Shown: in pieces, positions 45,453 to 54,528 of the stretch
Position numbering within the stretch: position 1 is the stretch's first letter
How the letters are laid out: each line of letters opens with the position of its first letter
Assembly (NCBI GenBank): GCA_016200085.1
Contig: JACQFL010000014.1
Span: forward strand, 124,001-188,000
Source of the DNA: Candidatus Rokuibacteriota bacterium
GTDB taxonomy: Bacteria > Methylomirabilota > Methylomirabilia > Rokubacteriales > CSP1-6
Length of the DNA: 64,000 nucleotides
Reading direction: 5' to 3'
The notes under the pieces: generated by a model
What the model saw: only the letters and a program-made list of their open reading frames with translations
Databases searched by the model: none
Told to the model about the DNA's origin: nothing
Program-made: the position numbers and the translations under genes

Positions 45453-46430
45453 TCAGTACAGGAAGCAGGCGACCTTGTGGCCGGCCCGCACTTCCTTGAG
45501 TGGCGGAGTGTTCTCGAAGTGCATCGGCTTGGCGAACTGGCAGCGCGGCGCGAACCGGCAGCCGGGCTTGATGTCCCCGCGCAGGGTCGGCACCGTCCCC
45601 GGGATGGTCTCGAGCCGCTGCCGCTCCGTGGCCGCGCGGTCGACGCGCGGGATGGATCGCAGCAGGCCCTGGGTGTAGGGGTGCAGCGGCTCCTTGAAGA
45701 GCTCGCCCACCGGCGCCTCCTCCACGATCTGCGCGGCGTACATCACGACCACGCGCTGGGCCGTCTCGGCGATGACGCCCATGTCGTGAGTGATCAGGAG
45801 GATGGCCATGCCGAGCTTGGCCTTGAGCTCGTTGAGCAGCTCGAGGATCTGGGCCTGGATGGTGACGTCGAGCGCGGTGGTGGGCTCGTCGGCGATGAGG
45901 AGGTTGGGGTTGCACGACAGCGCCATCGCGATCATGATCCGCTGCCGCATGCCGCCCGAGAGCTGGTGGGGGTATTCCTTGACGCGCCGCTCGGCGTTGG
46001 GGATGTGCACCAGCTTGAGCATCTCGACCGTCTTGTCCATGGCGTCGCGCCGGCCGAGGCCCTCGTGCAGCCGGATGGCCTCGGCGATCTGCTCGCCCAC
46101 CGTGAACACGGGGTTGAGAGAGGTCATGGGCTCCTGGAAGATCATCGAGATCTCCTTGCCCCGGACCTTGCGCATCTCGGCGGGGGTGAGCTTCAGGAGA
46201 TCCCGGCCGCTGTAGATGATCTCGCCCTCGACGATGCGGCCGGGCGGCTGCGCGATGAGCCGCATGATCGACAGCGCGGTCACGCTCTTGCCGCAGCCCG
46301 ACTCCCCGACGACGCCGAGGGTCTCGCCCTTGTTGATGTAGAGGTCCACGCCGTCGACGGCGCGGACCACGCCCTCGTCGGTGAAGAAGTACGTCTTGAG
46401 ACCCTTCACATCCAGGAGTCGTTCGGCCAT
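45453..46430 (-). CDS. Oligopeptide/dipeptide ABC transporter ATP-binding protein (OppD/DppD-like)
   Basis: 325 residues. Walker [10 protein letters not shown], signature [17 protein letters not shown], Walker [18 protein letters not shown]-loop [11 protein letters not shown], and a C-terminal oligo_HPY domain with [10 protein letters not shown]. It is the partner of the OppF-like protein. A GGAGG-like ribosome binding site precedes the ATG. The pair usually ends an oppABCDF operon; here upstream is threonine aldolase, so the membrane components must be encoded elsewhere. Confidence 0.92.
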   Translation of the reverse strand: MAERLLDVKGLKTYFFTDEGVVRAVDGVDLYINKGETLGVVGESGCGKSVTALSIMRLIAQPPGRIVEGEIIYSGRDLLKLTPAEMRKVRGKEISMIFQEPMTSLNPVFTVGEQIAEAIRLHEGLGRRDAMDKTVEMLKLVHIPNAERRVKEYPHQLSGGMRQRIMIAMALSCNPNLLIADEPTTALDVTIQAQILELLNELKAKLGMAILLITHDMGVIAETAQRVVVMYAAQIVEEAPVGELFKEPLHPYTQGLLRSIPRVDRAATERQRLETIPGTVPTLRGDIKPGCRFAPRCQFAKPMHFENTPPLKEVRAGHKVACFLY

Positions 46431-46481
46431 GGAGCCTCCCTGAATCTCACCGCCTGGCGGCCTGGGCGTTGCCGCGGGACC

Positions 46482-47519
46482 TTACCAGCTTCGGGTGATT
46501 TCGGCTAGTGCCTCGACGGCCCGGCGGATGTCCTCGGCGTCCACGTCCTTGTGGGTCACGCACCGGATGGACGTCGGGCCGATGCCGTGGATCTTCACCT
46601 TTCGGGCGGCGCCGCCGGACACCAGATGCTCCACGCCACCCGGGCGCCCCACCCGGAAGATGACGATGTTCGTCTGGACGGTCGCGAGATCCACCTCGAC
46701 CCCCGGCAGCTTCGCGATCCCCTCCGCCAGCGCGCGGGCGTTGGCGTGGTCCTCGGCCAGGCGGTCCACCATCCGCTCCAGGGCCACGATCCCGGCGGCC
46801 GCGATGATACCCGCTTGGCGCATCCCTCCGCCCAGCATCTTTCTGACCCGCCGGGCGCGGTCGATGAAGCCCGCGGAGCCACAGACCAGCGACCCCACGG
46901 GCGCGCCCAGCCCCTTCGAGACGCAGAACGTCACCGAGTCGACGTGGCGGGTGAAGTCCCGGGCGTCGCGGCGGAGGGCCACGGCCGCGTTGAAGAGCCT
47001 CGCCCCGTCGAGGTGCACGGGCACCCCGGCGGCGTGCGCCACCTCCGCCACCGCCCCCATCTCCTCCGGGGTGCAGCAGGTGCCGCCGTGGCGGTTGTGG
47101 GTGTTCTCCAGGCAGATCAGGCCGGTGGGCGGGATGTGGATGTTCGCGGGCCGCAGCGCCTCCTGGACCTGCCCAGGGCTCAGGAAGCCGCGCGCGGTCG
47201 CCACCGGGCGCATCTGCACGCCGCCGATGACCGCCGCGCCCGCCACCTCGGAGTTGAAGATGTGCGCGTGCAGGTCGAGGACGACCTCCTGGCCCGCCCG
47301 GGTCTGCGCCAGGACGGACACGAGGTTGCCCTGGGTGCCCGACGTCACGAAGAGGCCGGCCGCCTTGCCGGTGCGCGCGGCGGCGAGCGCCTCGAGGCGC
47401 TTGACGGTCGGGTCCTCCTCCCACACGTCGTCGCCCACCTCGGCGCGGGCCATCGCCTCGCGCATCTCGGGGGTCGGGAGCGTCAGGGTGTCGGATCGGA
47501 GATCGACGATGTCGTGCAC
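46482..47519 (-). CDS. Low-specificity L-threonine aldolase family protein
   Basis: PLP-dependent cleavage of threonine/allo-threonine to glycine and acetaldehyde. 345 residues. [19 protein letters not shown] is the family start, [11 protein letters not shown] the PLP-binding block, [14 protein letters not shown] carries the aspartate that contacts the PLP nitrogen, and K202 in [12 protein letters not shown] is the Schiff-base lysine. GTG 47519 has GAGG 8 nt upstream. Glycine from it could feed the glycine cleavage system at 56360-60679. Separated from bamD by 5 bp. Confidence 0.92.
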   Translation of the reverse strand: MHDIVDLRSDTLTLPTPEMREAMARAEVGDDVWEEDPTVKRLEALAAARTGKAAGLFVTSGTQGNLVSVLAQTRAGQEVVLDLHAHIFNSEVAGAAVIGGVQMRPVATARGFLSPGQVQEALRPANIHIPPTGLICLENTHNRHGGTCCTPEEMGAVAEVAHAAGVPVHLDGARLFNAAVALRRDARDFTRHVDSVTFCVSKGLGAPVGSLVCGSAGFIDRARRVRKMLGGGMRQAGIIAAAGIVALERMVDRLAEDHANARALAEGIAKLPGVEVDLATVQTNIVIFRVGRPGGVEHLVSGGAARKVKIHGIGPTSIRCVTHKDVDAEDIRRAVEALAEITRSW

Positions 47520-47524
47520 GGAGG

Positions 47525-48289
47525 TTACCTCTGCGCCTGCAGACGCCGCGTGGCGCGCCGGCCCCACTCGGTGTAGCCGAACTCGGTGGCGAGGCGGCGC
47601 CAGATGTCGTTCGCTTCCTCGTTCTTGCCCTCGCGGAGGTCCACCTCGGCGAGCAGCCAGAGCGTCTCGGGCACCACGAGCGTGCGCGGGTAGTCCTTGA
47701 GCACCAGCTCCAGACGCTGCCGCGCGCCGCTCGGGTTGCCCTGGTTGAAGTAGTACGTCGCGACCCACAGCTCCTTCTGGGCCATGCGCCCGACGCAGAT
47801 GTCGATCTTGGCGAGGGCGTCCGTCGCGTAGCGGCTCTCCGGGTACTCGCGCACCAGCTTCTTGAACTGCTCGAGGGCTTTCTTGGCCAGCGACTGATCC
47901 TGCTCGATGGGCTTGAGCTGGTCGTAGTAGGCCATGGCCAGCCGATACTGCACGAGGTCGGCGATCTGGTGACGCGGGTAGAAGGCGAGGAAGGTGTCGA
48001 ACTCCTTGATGGCCTTGTCGAATTCACCTTCGCGGTAGAACGCCTCGCCCATCAGGAAGCGGGCGCGCGCGGCGTAGGACGAGTTGGGATGCCGCTCGAC
48101 GATGGACTTGAAGCTCTTCCGCGCCTCCTCGTAGCGTCGCTTGCCGAGCTCCGCCTCGCCGATCTGGTACAGCTCCTCGGGCGGCAGGATGGGCACCGGC
48201 TGGGCCTTGAGGAAGGAGCAGCCTGCCACCAGCACCAGGAGCAGTCCGGTAAGGAGTCCCCGCACGAGCGCGTGAGGCGAGTCCGGCAT
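47525..48289 (-). CDS. bamD: Outer membrane protein assembly factor BamD
   Basis: Lipoprotein of the Bam complex that inserts beta-barrel proteins in the outer membrane. 254 residues. Lipobox LVAGC with C24, then five TPR-like repeats: [58 protein letters not shown] and later copies. The order and the PNSSYAA motif match BamD/YfiO. Indicates a diderm cell envelope. A TATATC -10-like element precedes the ATG by 12 nt. Translation may couple to threonine aldolase. Confidence 0.88.
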   Translation of the reverse strand: MPDSPHALVRGLLTGLLLVLVAGCSFLKAQPVPILPPEELYQIGEAELGKRRYEEARKSFKSIVERHPNSSYAARARFLMGEAFYREGEFDKAIKEFDTFLAFYPRHQIADLVQYRLAMAYYDQLKPIEQDQSLAKKALEQFKKLVREYPESRYATDALAKIDICVGRMAQKELWVATYYFNQGNPSGARQRLELVLKDYPRTLVVPETLWLLAEVDLREGKNEEANDIWRRLATEFGYTEWGRRATRRLQAQR

Positions 48290-48331
48290 AAAAACTGCCT
48301 AGATATACCACATTGGCCGGGGAAAAACCCT

Positions 48332-48360
48332 TTGACTTGGCCCGGTGCGCCCGGTATCTA
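48332..48360 (+). promoter_or_regulatory. Sigma-70-type promoter for the LarA-domain gene
   Basis: TTGACT (48332-48337), 17-nt spacer, TATCTA (48355-48360). The AGGAGG at 48375-48380 and ATG at 48390 complete a standard initiation region. It is divergent with bamD. Confidence 0.7.
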
Positions 48361-48389
48361 GGTGGCACTTGGCCAGGAGGTGTCCCGCG

Positions 48390-49649
48390 ATGGCGCTCCC
48401 CCGCATGCTCCGCGTTCGCCAGAACTTCCCACGCCCGCGGGTCGCCGACATCCCCCGCACCGTGACCGAGGCGCTGGGCGGGGCCGCGCTGACCATCAAG
48501 CGGGGCGACGTCGTGGCGGTCGGAGCCGGCAGCCGCGGGGTCGCCAACATCGACGTGATCGTCGGGGCGACAGTGCGCTGGCTGAAGGAGCTGGGGGCGC
48601 GGCCGTTCGTGTTCCCGGCCATGGGCAGCCACGGCGGCGGCACCCCGGAGGGCCAGTGCTCCGTGCTCGAGCACTACGGGATCACCGAGGCGACCATGGG
48701 CTGCCCGGTGCGGGCGACCATGGAGGTGGTGCCCGTCGGCGAGGCCCTCGGCATGCCGGTCTGGCTGGATCGGTACGCGTCCCAGGCCGACTGGATCGGG
48801 ATCGTCAACCGCGTCAAGCCGCACACGGACTTCAAGGGCTCGATCGAGTCCGGGCTCTTCAAGATGATGACGATCGGGCTCGGCAAATACAAGGGCGCCA
48901 TCCAGTACCACCGCGCCAACATCCAGCACGGCTACGAGAAGGTGATCACGTCGGTCGGCCGGGAGATGCTCGCCACGGCGAAGATCGCCTTCGGCGTGGG
49001 CATCGTCGAGAACGGCTACGACGAGACCGCGCGCATCGAGGCCTTCGACGCGCGGCACCTCGAGGAGGGCGAGCGCCGTCTCCTGAAGGACGCTCGTGAG
49101 TGGATGGCGCGCCTGCCCTTCCCGGCCTTCGACGTCCTGATCGTCGAGGAGATGGGCAAGAACGTCTCCGGCTCGGGGATGGACTCGAACGTGATCGGCC
49201 GGCCGACCAACCCCCACGAGCCCTTCCCGAACGAGCCCAGGATCCTCTGGATCGTGACGCTCGACCTCACCGAGGAGAGCTACGGCAACGCCACGGGCAT
49301 CGGCAACGCCGACTTCACCACGCGGCGCCTGGTCGACAAGATCGACATGAAGGCCACGCTCATCAACTGCATCACTGCCTGCTCGCCGGGCGGCGCCAAG
49401 GTGCCGGCGACCTACGAGACCGACCGCGAGGCGGTCGAGACCGCGCTCTCCTGCATCGGGCTCACGCCGCCCGAGAAGGCGCGGGTGGTGCGGATCAAGA
49501 ACACGCTGATGATCGGCGAGCTCGACGTCTCCGAGGCGCTGCTCCCCGACGCGGGCCGGCGCGGCGACCTCACCGAGCTCGGTGACCTCGCCCCGCTGCC
49601 GTTCGACGCCGCCGGGCGTCTCGTGCCGTTCGACGGCGGCCGCCACTGA
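48390..49649 (+). CDS. Lactate racemase (LarA/DUF2088) domain protein
   Basis: 419 residues. GAGSRGVANIDVIVGATVRW, FPAMGSHGGGTPEGQ, NRVKPHTDFKG and ESGLFKMMTIGLGKYKG are the readable blocks of the DUF2088/LarA N-terminal domain (GSHG and the NRVKPHT lysine/histidine). True LarA binds a nickel-pincer cofactor and racemises lactate; this protein belongs to a divergent clade of unknown substrate, and larB/larC/larE maturation genes are not in the window. Good promoter and AGGAGG site in front, and purE follows in apparent overlap. Confidence 0.78.
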   Translation: MALPRMLRVRQNFPRPRVADIPRTVTEALGGAALTIKRGDVVAVGAGSRGVANIDVIVGATVRWLKELGARPFVFPAMGSHGGGTPEGQCSVLEHYGITEATMGCPVRATMEVVPVGEALGMPVWLDRYASQADWIGIVNRVKPHTDFKGSIESGLFKMMTIGLGKYKGAIQYHRANIQHGYEKVITSVGREMLATAKIAFGVGIVENGYDETARIEAFDARHLEEGERRLLKDAREWMARLPFPAFDVLIVEEMGKNVSGSGMDSNVIGRPTNPHEPFPNEPRILWIVTLDLTEESYGNATGIGNADFTTRRLVDKIDMKATLINCITACSPGGAKVPATYETDREAVETALSCIGLTPPEKARVVRIKNTLMIGELDVSEALLPDAGRRGDLTELGDLAPLPFDAAGRLVPFDGGRH

Positions 49650-49684
49650 GCGCCGCGGCGAAGAGGCCGCTCGTCGGCGTCGTC

Positions 49685-50149
<465 letters not shown>

Positions 50150-50164
50150 ACGAAGCCGAACAAT

Positions 50165-50604
50165 CGAACGGTCGAAGGGCCGCTCCATCAAGCCCTTCTT
50201 CTCGTAGAGCGCCATGCGGCCGGGGTTGAAGGGGAAGGCCGAGAGCACGAGCTTGTGGAAGCCGTGCTCGCGGCCGAGGACGGCGAGGCGATCGAGCAGG
50301 ACGCTGCCGACGCCTGGCCGCGTGACCGCCGCTCCACGTAGACCGAGATGTCGGCGACGAAACGGTACGCGTCCCGCGTGTTGAACAGGCTCAGGCTGCC
50401 CCAGCCGACGACCTCGCCGCTCGGCGCCTCGGCGACGATCACGGGATGGCGCGGGCTGCGCGAGGCCAGCCACTGCCGCCGCTCCTGGGGCGTGAGGAGC
50501 TCGGTCTCGAGCGTGGCGAGGCGGTCCTCGATGCCCCGCTTGTAGATGCGGCAGATGCCTGCGGCGTCGTCCGGCGTCGCGGGACGGACGCGGTGAACGG
50601 TCAC
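50165..50604 (-). pseudogene. GNAT acetyltransferase with a frameshift, truncated 3' end
   Basis: Read from GTG 50604, the first 95 codons encode a phosphinothricin-type GNAT: VRPATPDDAAGICRIYKRG, then VIVAEAPSGEVVGWGSLS and FVADISVYVERRSRG. After a missing base near 50315 the frame shifts, and the neighbouring frame continues the family with GVGSVLLDRLAVLGREHGF, HKLVLSAFPFNPGRM and ALYEKKG. The final family part is missing, ending where the purE end begins. A single-base sequencing/assembly error could explain the frameshift but not the missing end. The SDR remnant upstream overlaps its start (GTGA). Confidence 0.72.
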
Positions 50605-50839
50605 CCCAGCTCCCGCGCGTCGAGGCGTCCTTCCTCCTGAAGCCGCGCGAACGTCTCGAGGGTCTCGCGTCCCCGCGCACGATCGTCACCCGGCCGGCGC
50701 CGTCGGCGCCCGCGATCATCCGCAGGCGCCACGGATCGTCGCCGAGGTCGAACACCACCGGCCGCTCGCTGCGCGCGAGCAGCGCGCGCACCACCCACGA
50801 GCCGATGCAGCCGAAGGCTCCGGTGACGAGCGTGCTCAC
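50601..50839 (-). pseudogene. SDR epimerase remnant with large internal deletion
   Basis: GTG 50839 starts STLVTGAFGCIGSWVVRALL, a clear NAD-binding epimerase N-terminus (G-x-x-G-x-x-G), followed by VVFDLGDDPWRLRMIAG and VTIVRGD. After about 55 codons the frame is lost; another frame gives RETLETFARLQEEGRLDARELG-like end residues, the usual tail of this SDR group, then a stop overlapping the acetyltransferase start. About 230 internal codons are missing, with the join near 50668. Either gene decay or collapse during assembly. Confidence 0.65.
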
Positions 50840-50887
50840 GGCCGGCAACGATAGCACGCCGCGGCCGGCCGGCCACGCGCGCGGCGA

Positions 50888-50893
50888 TATAAT
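50888..50893 (+). promoter_or_regulatory. Consensus -10 element (TATAAT)
   Basis: Perfect TATAAT 56 nt before the hydroxyacid dehydrogenase ATG, which has an AGGAGAG ribosome binding site at 50937-50943. No -35 match in the GC-rich stretch before it. It is divergent with the SDR remnant. Confidence 0.5.
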
Positions 50894-50949
50894 ATGGAGC
50901 GCCGTGTTCGAGACCCCGCGCGTCCCGCAACGTACAGGAGAGTCGTGCC

Positions 50950-51957
50950 ATGCCCACTGATTCGCGTCCGTTCGTGGTCCTCGCCGGCCCCATCCACGCC
51001 GATGCCCAGGCGCTCCTCGAGAAAGAGGCGCGTGTGGTCGTCTGCAACGAGACGGAGGAGGCGGTGTTCCTCAAGGTCGCCGCTGACGCCCACGGCATCC
51101 TGTTCCGCGTCAGGCCCCGGGTGACGGAGAGCCTCATGACGGCCTGCAAGAACCTGAAAGTCGTCGGCCGGCACGGGGTGGGCCTGGACACCGTGGATCT
51201 GCCCGCGGCCACCCGGCTGGGCATCGCGGTGGTCCACGCCCCGGGCATCAACCGGTATGCCGTCGCCGAGCACGCGATCTTGTTGATCCTGTCGTCCCTC
51301 AAGAAGCTGCGGCAGATCGACAAGCTCACCCGGGGCGGCGGCTGGCGCGACTCCGGGCTGGCCAGCGGGCTGCGGGAGTTCCGGGGCAAGACGCTGGGCA
51401 TCGTCGGCGTCGGCAACATCGGCACCGAGGTGGCCAAGCGTGCCGCGGCGTTCGGCGCGGTGGTGATCGGCTTCGACCCGTACGTCGCGGAAGACGAGCT
51501 CCGTCGCCGCGGCGTGGAGCCGACGGCGAGCCTGGACGACCTCTGCCGGCGGGCCGACATCATCACGTGCCACACCCCGCTCACCGACGAGACGCGCCAC
51601 ATGATCGACGAGCGGCGCATCGGGCTCATGAAGCAGGGCGTGATCTTCATCAACACGTCGCGCGGGCCGATCCAGCAGGAGGCGGCGCTGTTCGAGGCCC
51701 TCACGCGCGGCAAGATCGCCGCCGCCGGCCTCGACGTGTGGGAAGAGGAGCCCGTCCGCGCCGACAACCCGCTCCTCAATCTCGAGAACGTGACCTGCAC
51801 CGCGCACGTGGCCGGCGCCACACAAGAGGCGCACCGGGCCTCCGGCATCCACGTCGCCGAGGAGATGCTGCGCGTGATCCGCGGCGAGCGCCCGCAGCAC
51901 ATCGCCAACGCCGACCTCTGGCCGCGCCTGGCGCACCTGCGCCCCACGACTGATTGA
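50950..51957 (+). CDS. D-2-hydroxyacid dehydrogenase (phosphoglycerate dehydrogenase-like)
   Basis: 335 residues. NAD-binding motif GIVGVGNIG at about 150-158 and catalytic R238 (NTSRG), E267 (DVWEEEP) and H286 (HVAG). The R-to-E spacing is that of SerA, but no C-terminal ACT domain is present, so it is a short-form enzyme that could act on phosphoglycerate, hydroxypyruvate, glyoxylate or another 2-keto acid. The HGVGLDTVD and PGINRYAVAEHAI blocks are the usual substrate-domain contacts. Monocistronic, followed by a repeat element. Confidence 0.88.
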   Translation: MPTDSRPFVVLAGPIHADAQALLEKEARVVVCNETEEAVFLKVAADAHGILFRVRPRVTESLMTACKNLKVVGRHGVGLDTVDLPAATRLGIAVVHAPGINRYAVAEHAILLILSSLKKLRQIDKLTRGGGWRDSGLASGLREFRGKTLGIVGVGNIGTEVAKRAAAFGAVVIGFDPYVAEDELRRRGVEPTASLDDLCRRADIITCHTPLTDETRHMIDERRIGLMKQGVIFINTSRGPIQQEAALFEALTRGKIAAAGLDVWEEEPVRADNPLLNLENVTCTAHVAGATQEAHRASGIHVAEEMLRVIRGERPQHIANADLWPRLAHLRPTTD

Positions 51958-51985
51958 ACCTGGCGCGCCGGAGATCTCTCGGGAC

Positions 51986-52065
51986 ATCGAGGGGCGCCCC
52001 GGGTTGCCCGGGGCGCTCGGAGCGTCGGGGGGACTGGGGGGCGCCCGGAGCCACCCAGCTTCAAA
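51986..52065. repeat. Dispersed GC-rich intergenic repeat, copy C
   Basis: About 80 nt from ATCGAGGGGCG to CCCAGCTTCAA, nearly identical to copy A at 32817. The first hairpin (GGCGCCCCGGG/CCCGGGGCGC) is perfect; the second has one substitution in the C6 arm. Lies between the dehydrogenase stop and the DUF1445 start, both on +. Confidence 0.85.
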
Positions 52066-52077
52066 CACTCGATGAAG

Positions 52078-52083
52078 TAGAAT
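52078..52083 (+). promoter_or_regulatory. Candidate -10 (TAGAAT) six bases before an ATG
   Basis: TAGAAT, 6 nt, ATG of the DUF1445 gene, and no ribosome binding site. Identical hexamer and spacing to the dapL case on the other strand. Suggests a leaderless operon start. Confidence 0.5.
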
Positions 52084-52089
52084 AGCGTC

Positions 52090-52878
52090 ATGCCGATCGA
52101 CTCCCGGCACCCGCGCGAGATCCGGGCCGACATCCGGCGCGGCACGCTCGCCGGGACCACGGCCGGGCTCGGCGCGGGCCACGTCCAGGCGAACCTCGCC
52201 GTGCTGCCGCGCGAGCAGGCCTACGACTTCCTGCTCTTCTGCCAGCGCAACCCGCGGCCCTGCCCGCTCATCGAGGTGACCGACGTGGGCTCGGCGGAGC
52301 CCGTGGGCGTGGCGCCGGGCGCCGACCTCCGCACGGACATCCCGCGGTACCGCATCTACAAGGACGGCGCGCTCGCCGACGAGGTGACCGACGCCACCCC
52401 GTACTGGCGCGACGACCTCGTGGCCTTCCTGCTCGGCTGCTCGTTCACCTTCGAGTGGGCGCTGATGGACGCGGGCATCCGGCTCAAGCACGTCGAGCGC
52501 GGGGGCAACGTCGCGATGTGGCGCACCTCGATCGAGTGCCGTCCCGCCGGGGCCTTCCACGGCCCGATGGTCGTCTCCATGCGCCCGATCCCGGCCGCGC
52601 AGCTCTCCAAGGCGGTCACGGCGAGCGCGCGCTTTCCCGGCGCCCACGGCGCGCCGATCCACATCGGCGATCCGTCGATGATCGGCATCATGGACGTCGC
52701 CACGCCCGACTGGGGAGATCCCCAGGAGTTCGCGCCGGGCGACGTGCCCGTGTTCTGGGCGTGCGGGGTGACCCCGCAGGCGGTGGCGCTGGCCTCGAAG
52801 CCGCCGTTCATGATCACCCACAGCCCCGGGCACATGTTCATCACCGACGTGCCCAACTCGGCGCTCGCCGCGCTGTAG
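52090..52878 (+). CDS. Putative D-glutamate cyclase / hydro-lyase (DUF1445)
   Basis: 262 residues, full-length for DUF1445. Blocks: LAGTTAGLGAGHVQANLAVLP at the start, FCQRNPRPCPLIEVTDVG, TDIPRYRIYKDG, FLLGCSFTFEWAL and PPFMITHSPGHMFITDV near the end. The mammalian member DGLUCY is reported to convert D-glutamate to 5-oxo-D-proline. Being the first gene before pxpB and pxpC fits 5-oxoproline handling. No ribosome binding site; see the -10 element before it. Confidence 0.87.
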   Translation: MPIDSRHPREIRADIRRGTLAGTTAGLGAGHVQANLAVLPREQAYDFLLFCQRNPRPCPLIEVTDVGSAEPVGVAPGADLRTDIPRYRIYKDGALADEVTDATPYWRDDLVAFLLGCSFTFEWALMDAGIRLKHVERGGNVAMWRTSIECRPAGAFHGPMVVSMRPIPAAQLSKAVTASARFPGAHGAPIHIGDPSMIGIMDVATPDWGDPQEFAPGDVPVFWACGVTPQAVALASKPPFMITHSPGHMFITDVPNSALAAL

Positions 52879-52885
52879 AGGCTCT

Positions 52886-53596
52886 TTGAGGTTTCGACCC
52901 GCCGGGGACCTGGCCGTCTCGATCGAGCTCGAGGAGGAGATCAGCGCGGAGGTCAACACCCGCGTCCGCGCGCTCGAGTTCCTGATCCAGCAGAAGGGAT
53001 TGACCGGCGTCGTCGAGACCGTCCCGAGCTACCGCGCGCTGCTCGTCTACTACGATCCCGACGCCGTTGGCTACGCCGGGCTCTGCGCCGCCATCGAGGC
53101 GCTGTACCCGCAGGCCACGACGGCGGTGCTGCCCCCGCCGCGCGAGGTCGAGCTGCCGTGCTGCTACGAGGACCCCGAGCTCGGCATCGACCTCGGCGCC
53201 GCCGCGGTCCGGCTCGGGCTGTCGACCGCCGAGCTGGTGCGGCTGCACACGGGGGTGGGCCACGTCGTCTACTTCATCGGCTTCACGCCCGGGCTGCCCT
53301 ACCTGGTCGGCATGCCGGAGCGCCTGCACATCCCGCGGCTGGACACGCCGCGCACGAAAGTGCCGCCGGGGAGCGTGGCCATCGGCGGCCAGCAGTGCTG
53401 CGTGTACTCCGTGGAGAGCCCGGGTGGCTTCTGGATCCTCGGCCGCACCCCGCTCCGGCTCTACGATCCCGCCGCGGGCGAGCCGACACTCCTGCGTCCC
53501 GGCGACCGCGTGACCTTCCGCGCGATCGACCGCGCGGAGTTCGACGCCATCGCTGCCGCCGTGGACGCGGGCGCCTTCACGCCGGTGATCGCGTGA
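52886..53596 (+). CDS. pxpB: 5-oxoprolinase subunit B (KipI family)
   Basis: 236 residues. FRPAGDLAVSIELEEEISAEVNT start, a GHVVYFIGFTPGLPYLVGMP stretch (substrate/ATP loop), RTKVPPGSVAIGGQQCCVYS and PGGFWILGRTPLRLYDP are KipI/PxpB hallmarks. With PxpC (and PxpA) it cleaves 5-oxoproline to glutamate using ATP. TTG 52886 lies 8 bp after the DUF1445 stop. PxpA was not found in the window. Confidence 0.92.
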   Translation: MRFRPAGDLAVSIELEEEISAEVNTRVRALEFLIQQKGLTGVVETVPSYRALLVYYDPDAVGYAGLCAAIEALYPQATTAVLPPPREVELPCCYEDPELGIDLGAAAVRLGLSTAELVRLHTGVGHVVYFIGFTPGLPYLVGMPERLHIPRLDTPRTKVPPGSVAIGGQQCCVYSVESPGGFWILGRTPLRLYDPAAGEPTLLRPGDRVTFRAIDRAEFDAIAAAVDAGAFTPVIA

Positions 53597-54528
53597 TCAC
53601 GATCCTCCAGCCGGGCGCTCATACCACGGTGCAGGATCTCGGACGTCCGGGCCAGCTGCGCTACGGCATTCCACCCTCGGGGCCGATGGACGTGCGCGCG
53701 TTCGTGCTCGCCAACCGTCTCGTGGGCAACCCTGACGGCGCCGCGGCGCTCGAGTGCACCATCCTCGGCCCGCGCTTCGAGACGGAGGCGGCCGGCGCCA
53801 TCGCGGTGACGGGCGCCGACATGCCCGTGACCGTCAACGGGGCCGACGTCGCACCCGGGCAGACCGTGCCGCTCGCCGCGGGTGACCTGGTGAAGGTTGG
53901 CACCGCGCGCGAGGGCGTGCGCGGCTACGTGGCTTTCGCGGGCGGGCTCGACGTGCCCTTCGCGCTCGGCTCGCGCGCCACGTACGTGCGCGGCCGACTC
54001 GGCGGGCTGGAGGGCCGCGCGCTCCGCCGTGGCGACACGCTGGCGGTCCTGGGCGCGCGCCGGCCGGTCGTCCGGCGCCGCGTGAAGCCGGGCGCCGCGC
54101 CGGCCGGTGCGGAGCCGCCGGAGCTGGCGACGGTGCTCGGCCCGCAGGACGACCGCTTCACGGGCGAGGGCCTCGAGGCGTTTCTCGGCGGCACCTACGC
54201 GGTGCTGCCGCAATCCGACCGCATGGGCGTGCGCCTGTCGGGGCCGCGCATCGCGCACGCGCGCGGTCATGACATCATCTCCGATGGCATCCCGCTCGGC
54301 GGGGTGCAGGTCGTCGGCGACGGCCAGCCGATCGTGCTGCTCGTCGATCGGCAGTCGACCGGCGGCTATACCAAGGTCGCGACGGTGTGCTCGTACGAGA
54401 TCGGCCGGCTGGCGCAGGTCAAGCCGGGCCGCTCGGTGCGCTTCCGCGCCGTCGATCTCGCCGCGGCCCACGAAGCGCGGCGCCAGTGGCGGGCGTCGTT
54501 CGACGACGCCCTGGAGGACATCCGATGA
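53593..54528 (+). CDS. pxpC: 5-oxoprolinase subunit C (KipA, biotin-dependent carboxylase-like)
   Basis: 311 residues. ILQPGAHTTVQDLGRPGQLR is the invariant N-terminal block, followed by GIPPSGPMDVRAFVLANRLVGN and later QSDRMGVRLSGPRI, ISDGIPLGGVQVVGDGQPI and DRQSTGGYTKVATV. GTG overlaps the pxpB stop (GTGA). Complex partner of PxpB; separated from the aminotransferase by 4-bp overlap. The DUF1445-pxpB-pxpC combination points to D-glutamate or oxoproline catabolism. Confidence 0.92.
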   Translation: MITILQPGAHTTVQDLGRPGQLRYGIPPSGPMDVRAFVLANRLVGNPDGAAALECTILGPRFETEAAGAIAVTGADMPVTVNGADVAPGQTVPLAAGDLVKVGTAREGVRGYVAFAGGLDVPFALGSRATYVRGRLGGLEGRALRRGDTLAVLGARRPVVRRRVKPGAAPAGAEPPELATVLGPQDDRFTGEGLEAFLGGTYAVLPQSDRMGVRLSGPRIAHARGHDIISDGIPLGGVQVVGDGQPIVLLVDRQSTGGYTKVATVCSYEIGRLAQVKPGRSVRFRAVDLAAAHEARRQWRASFDDALEDIR

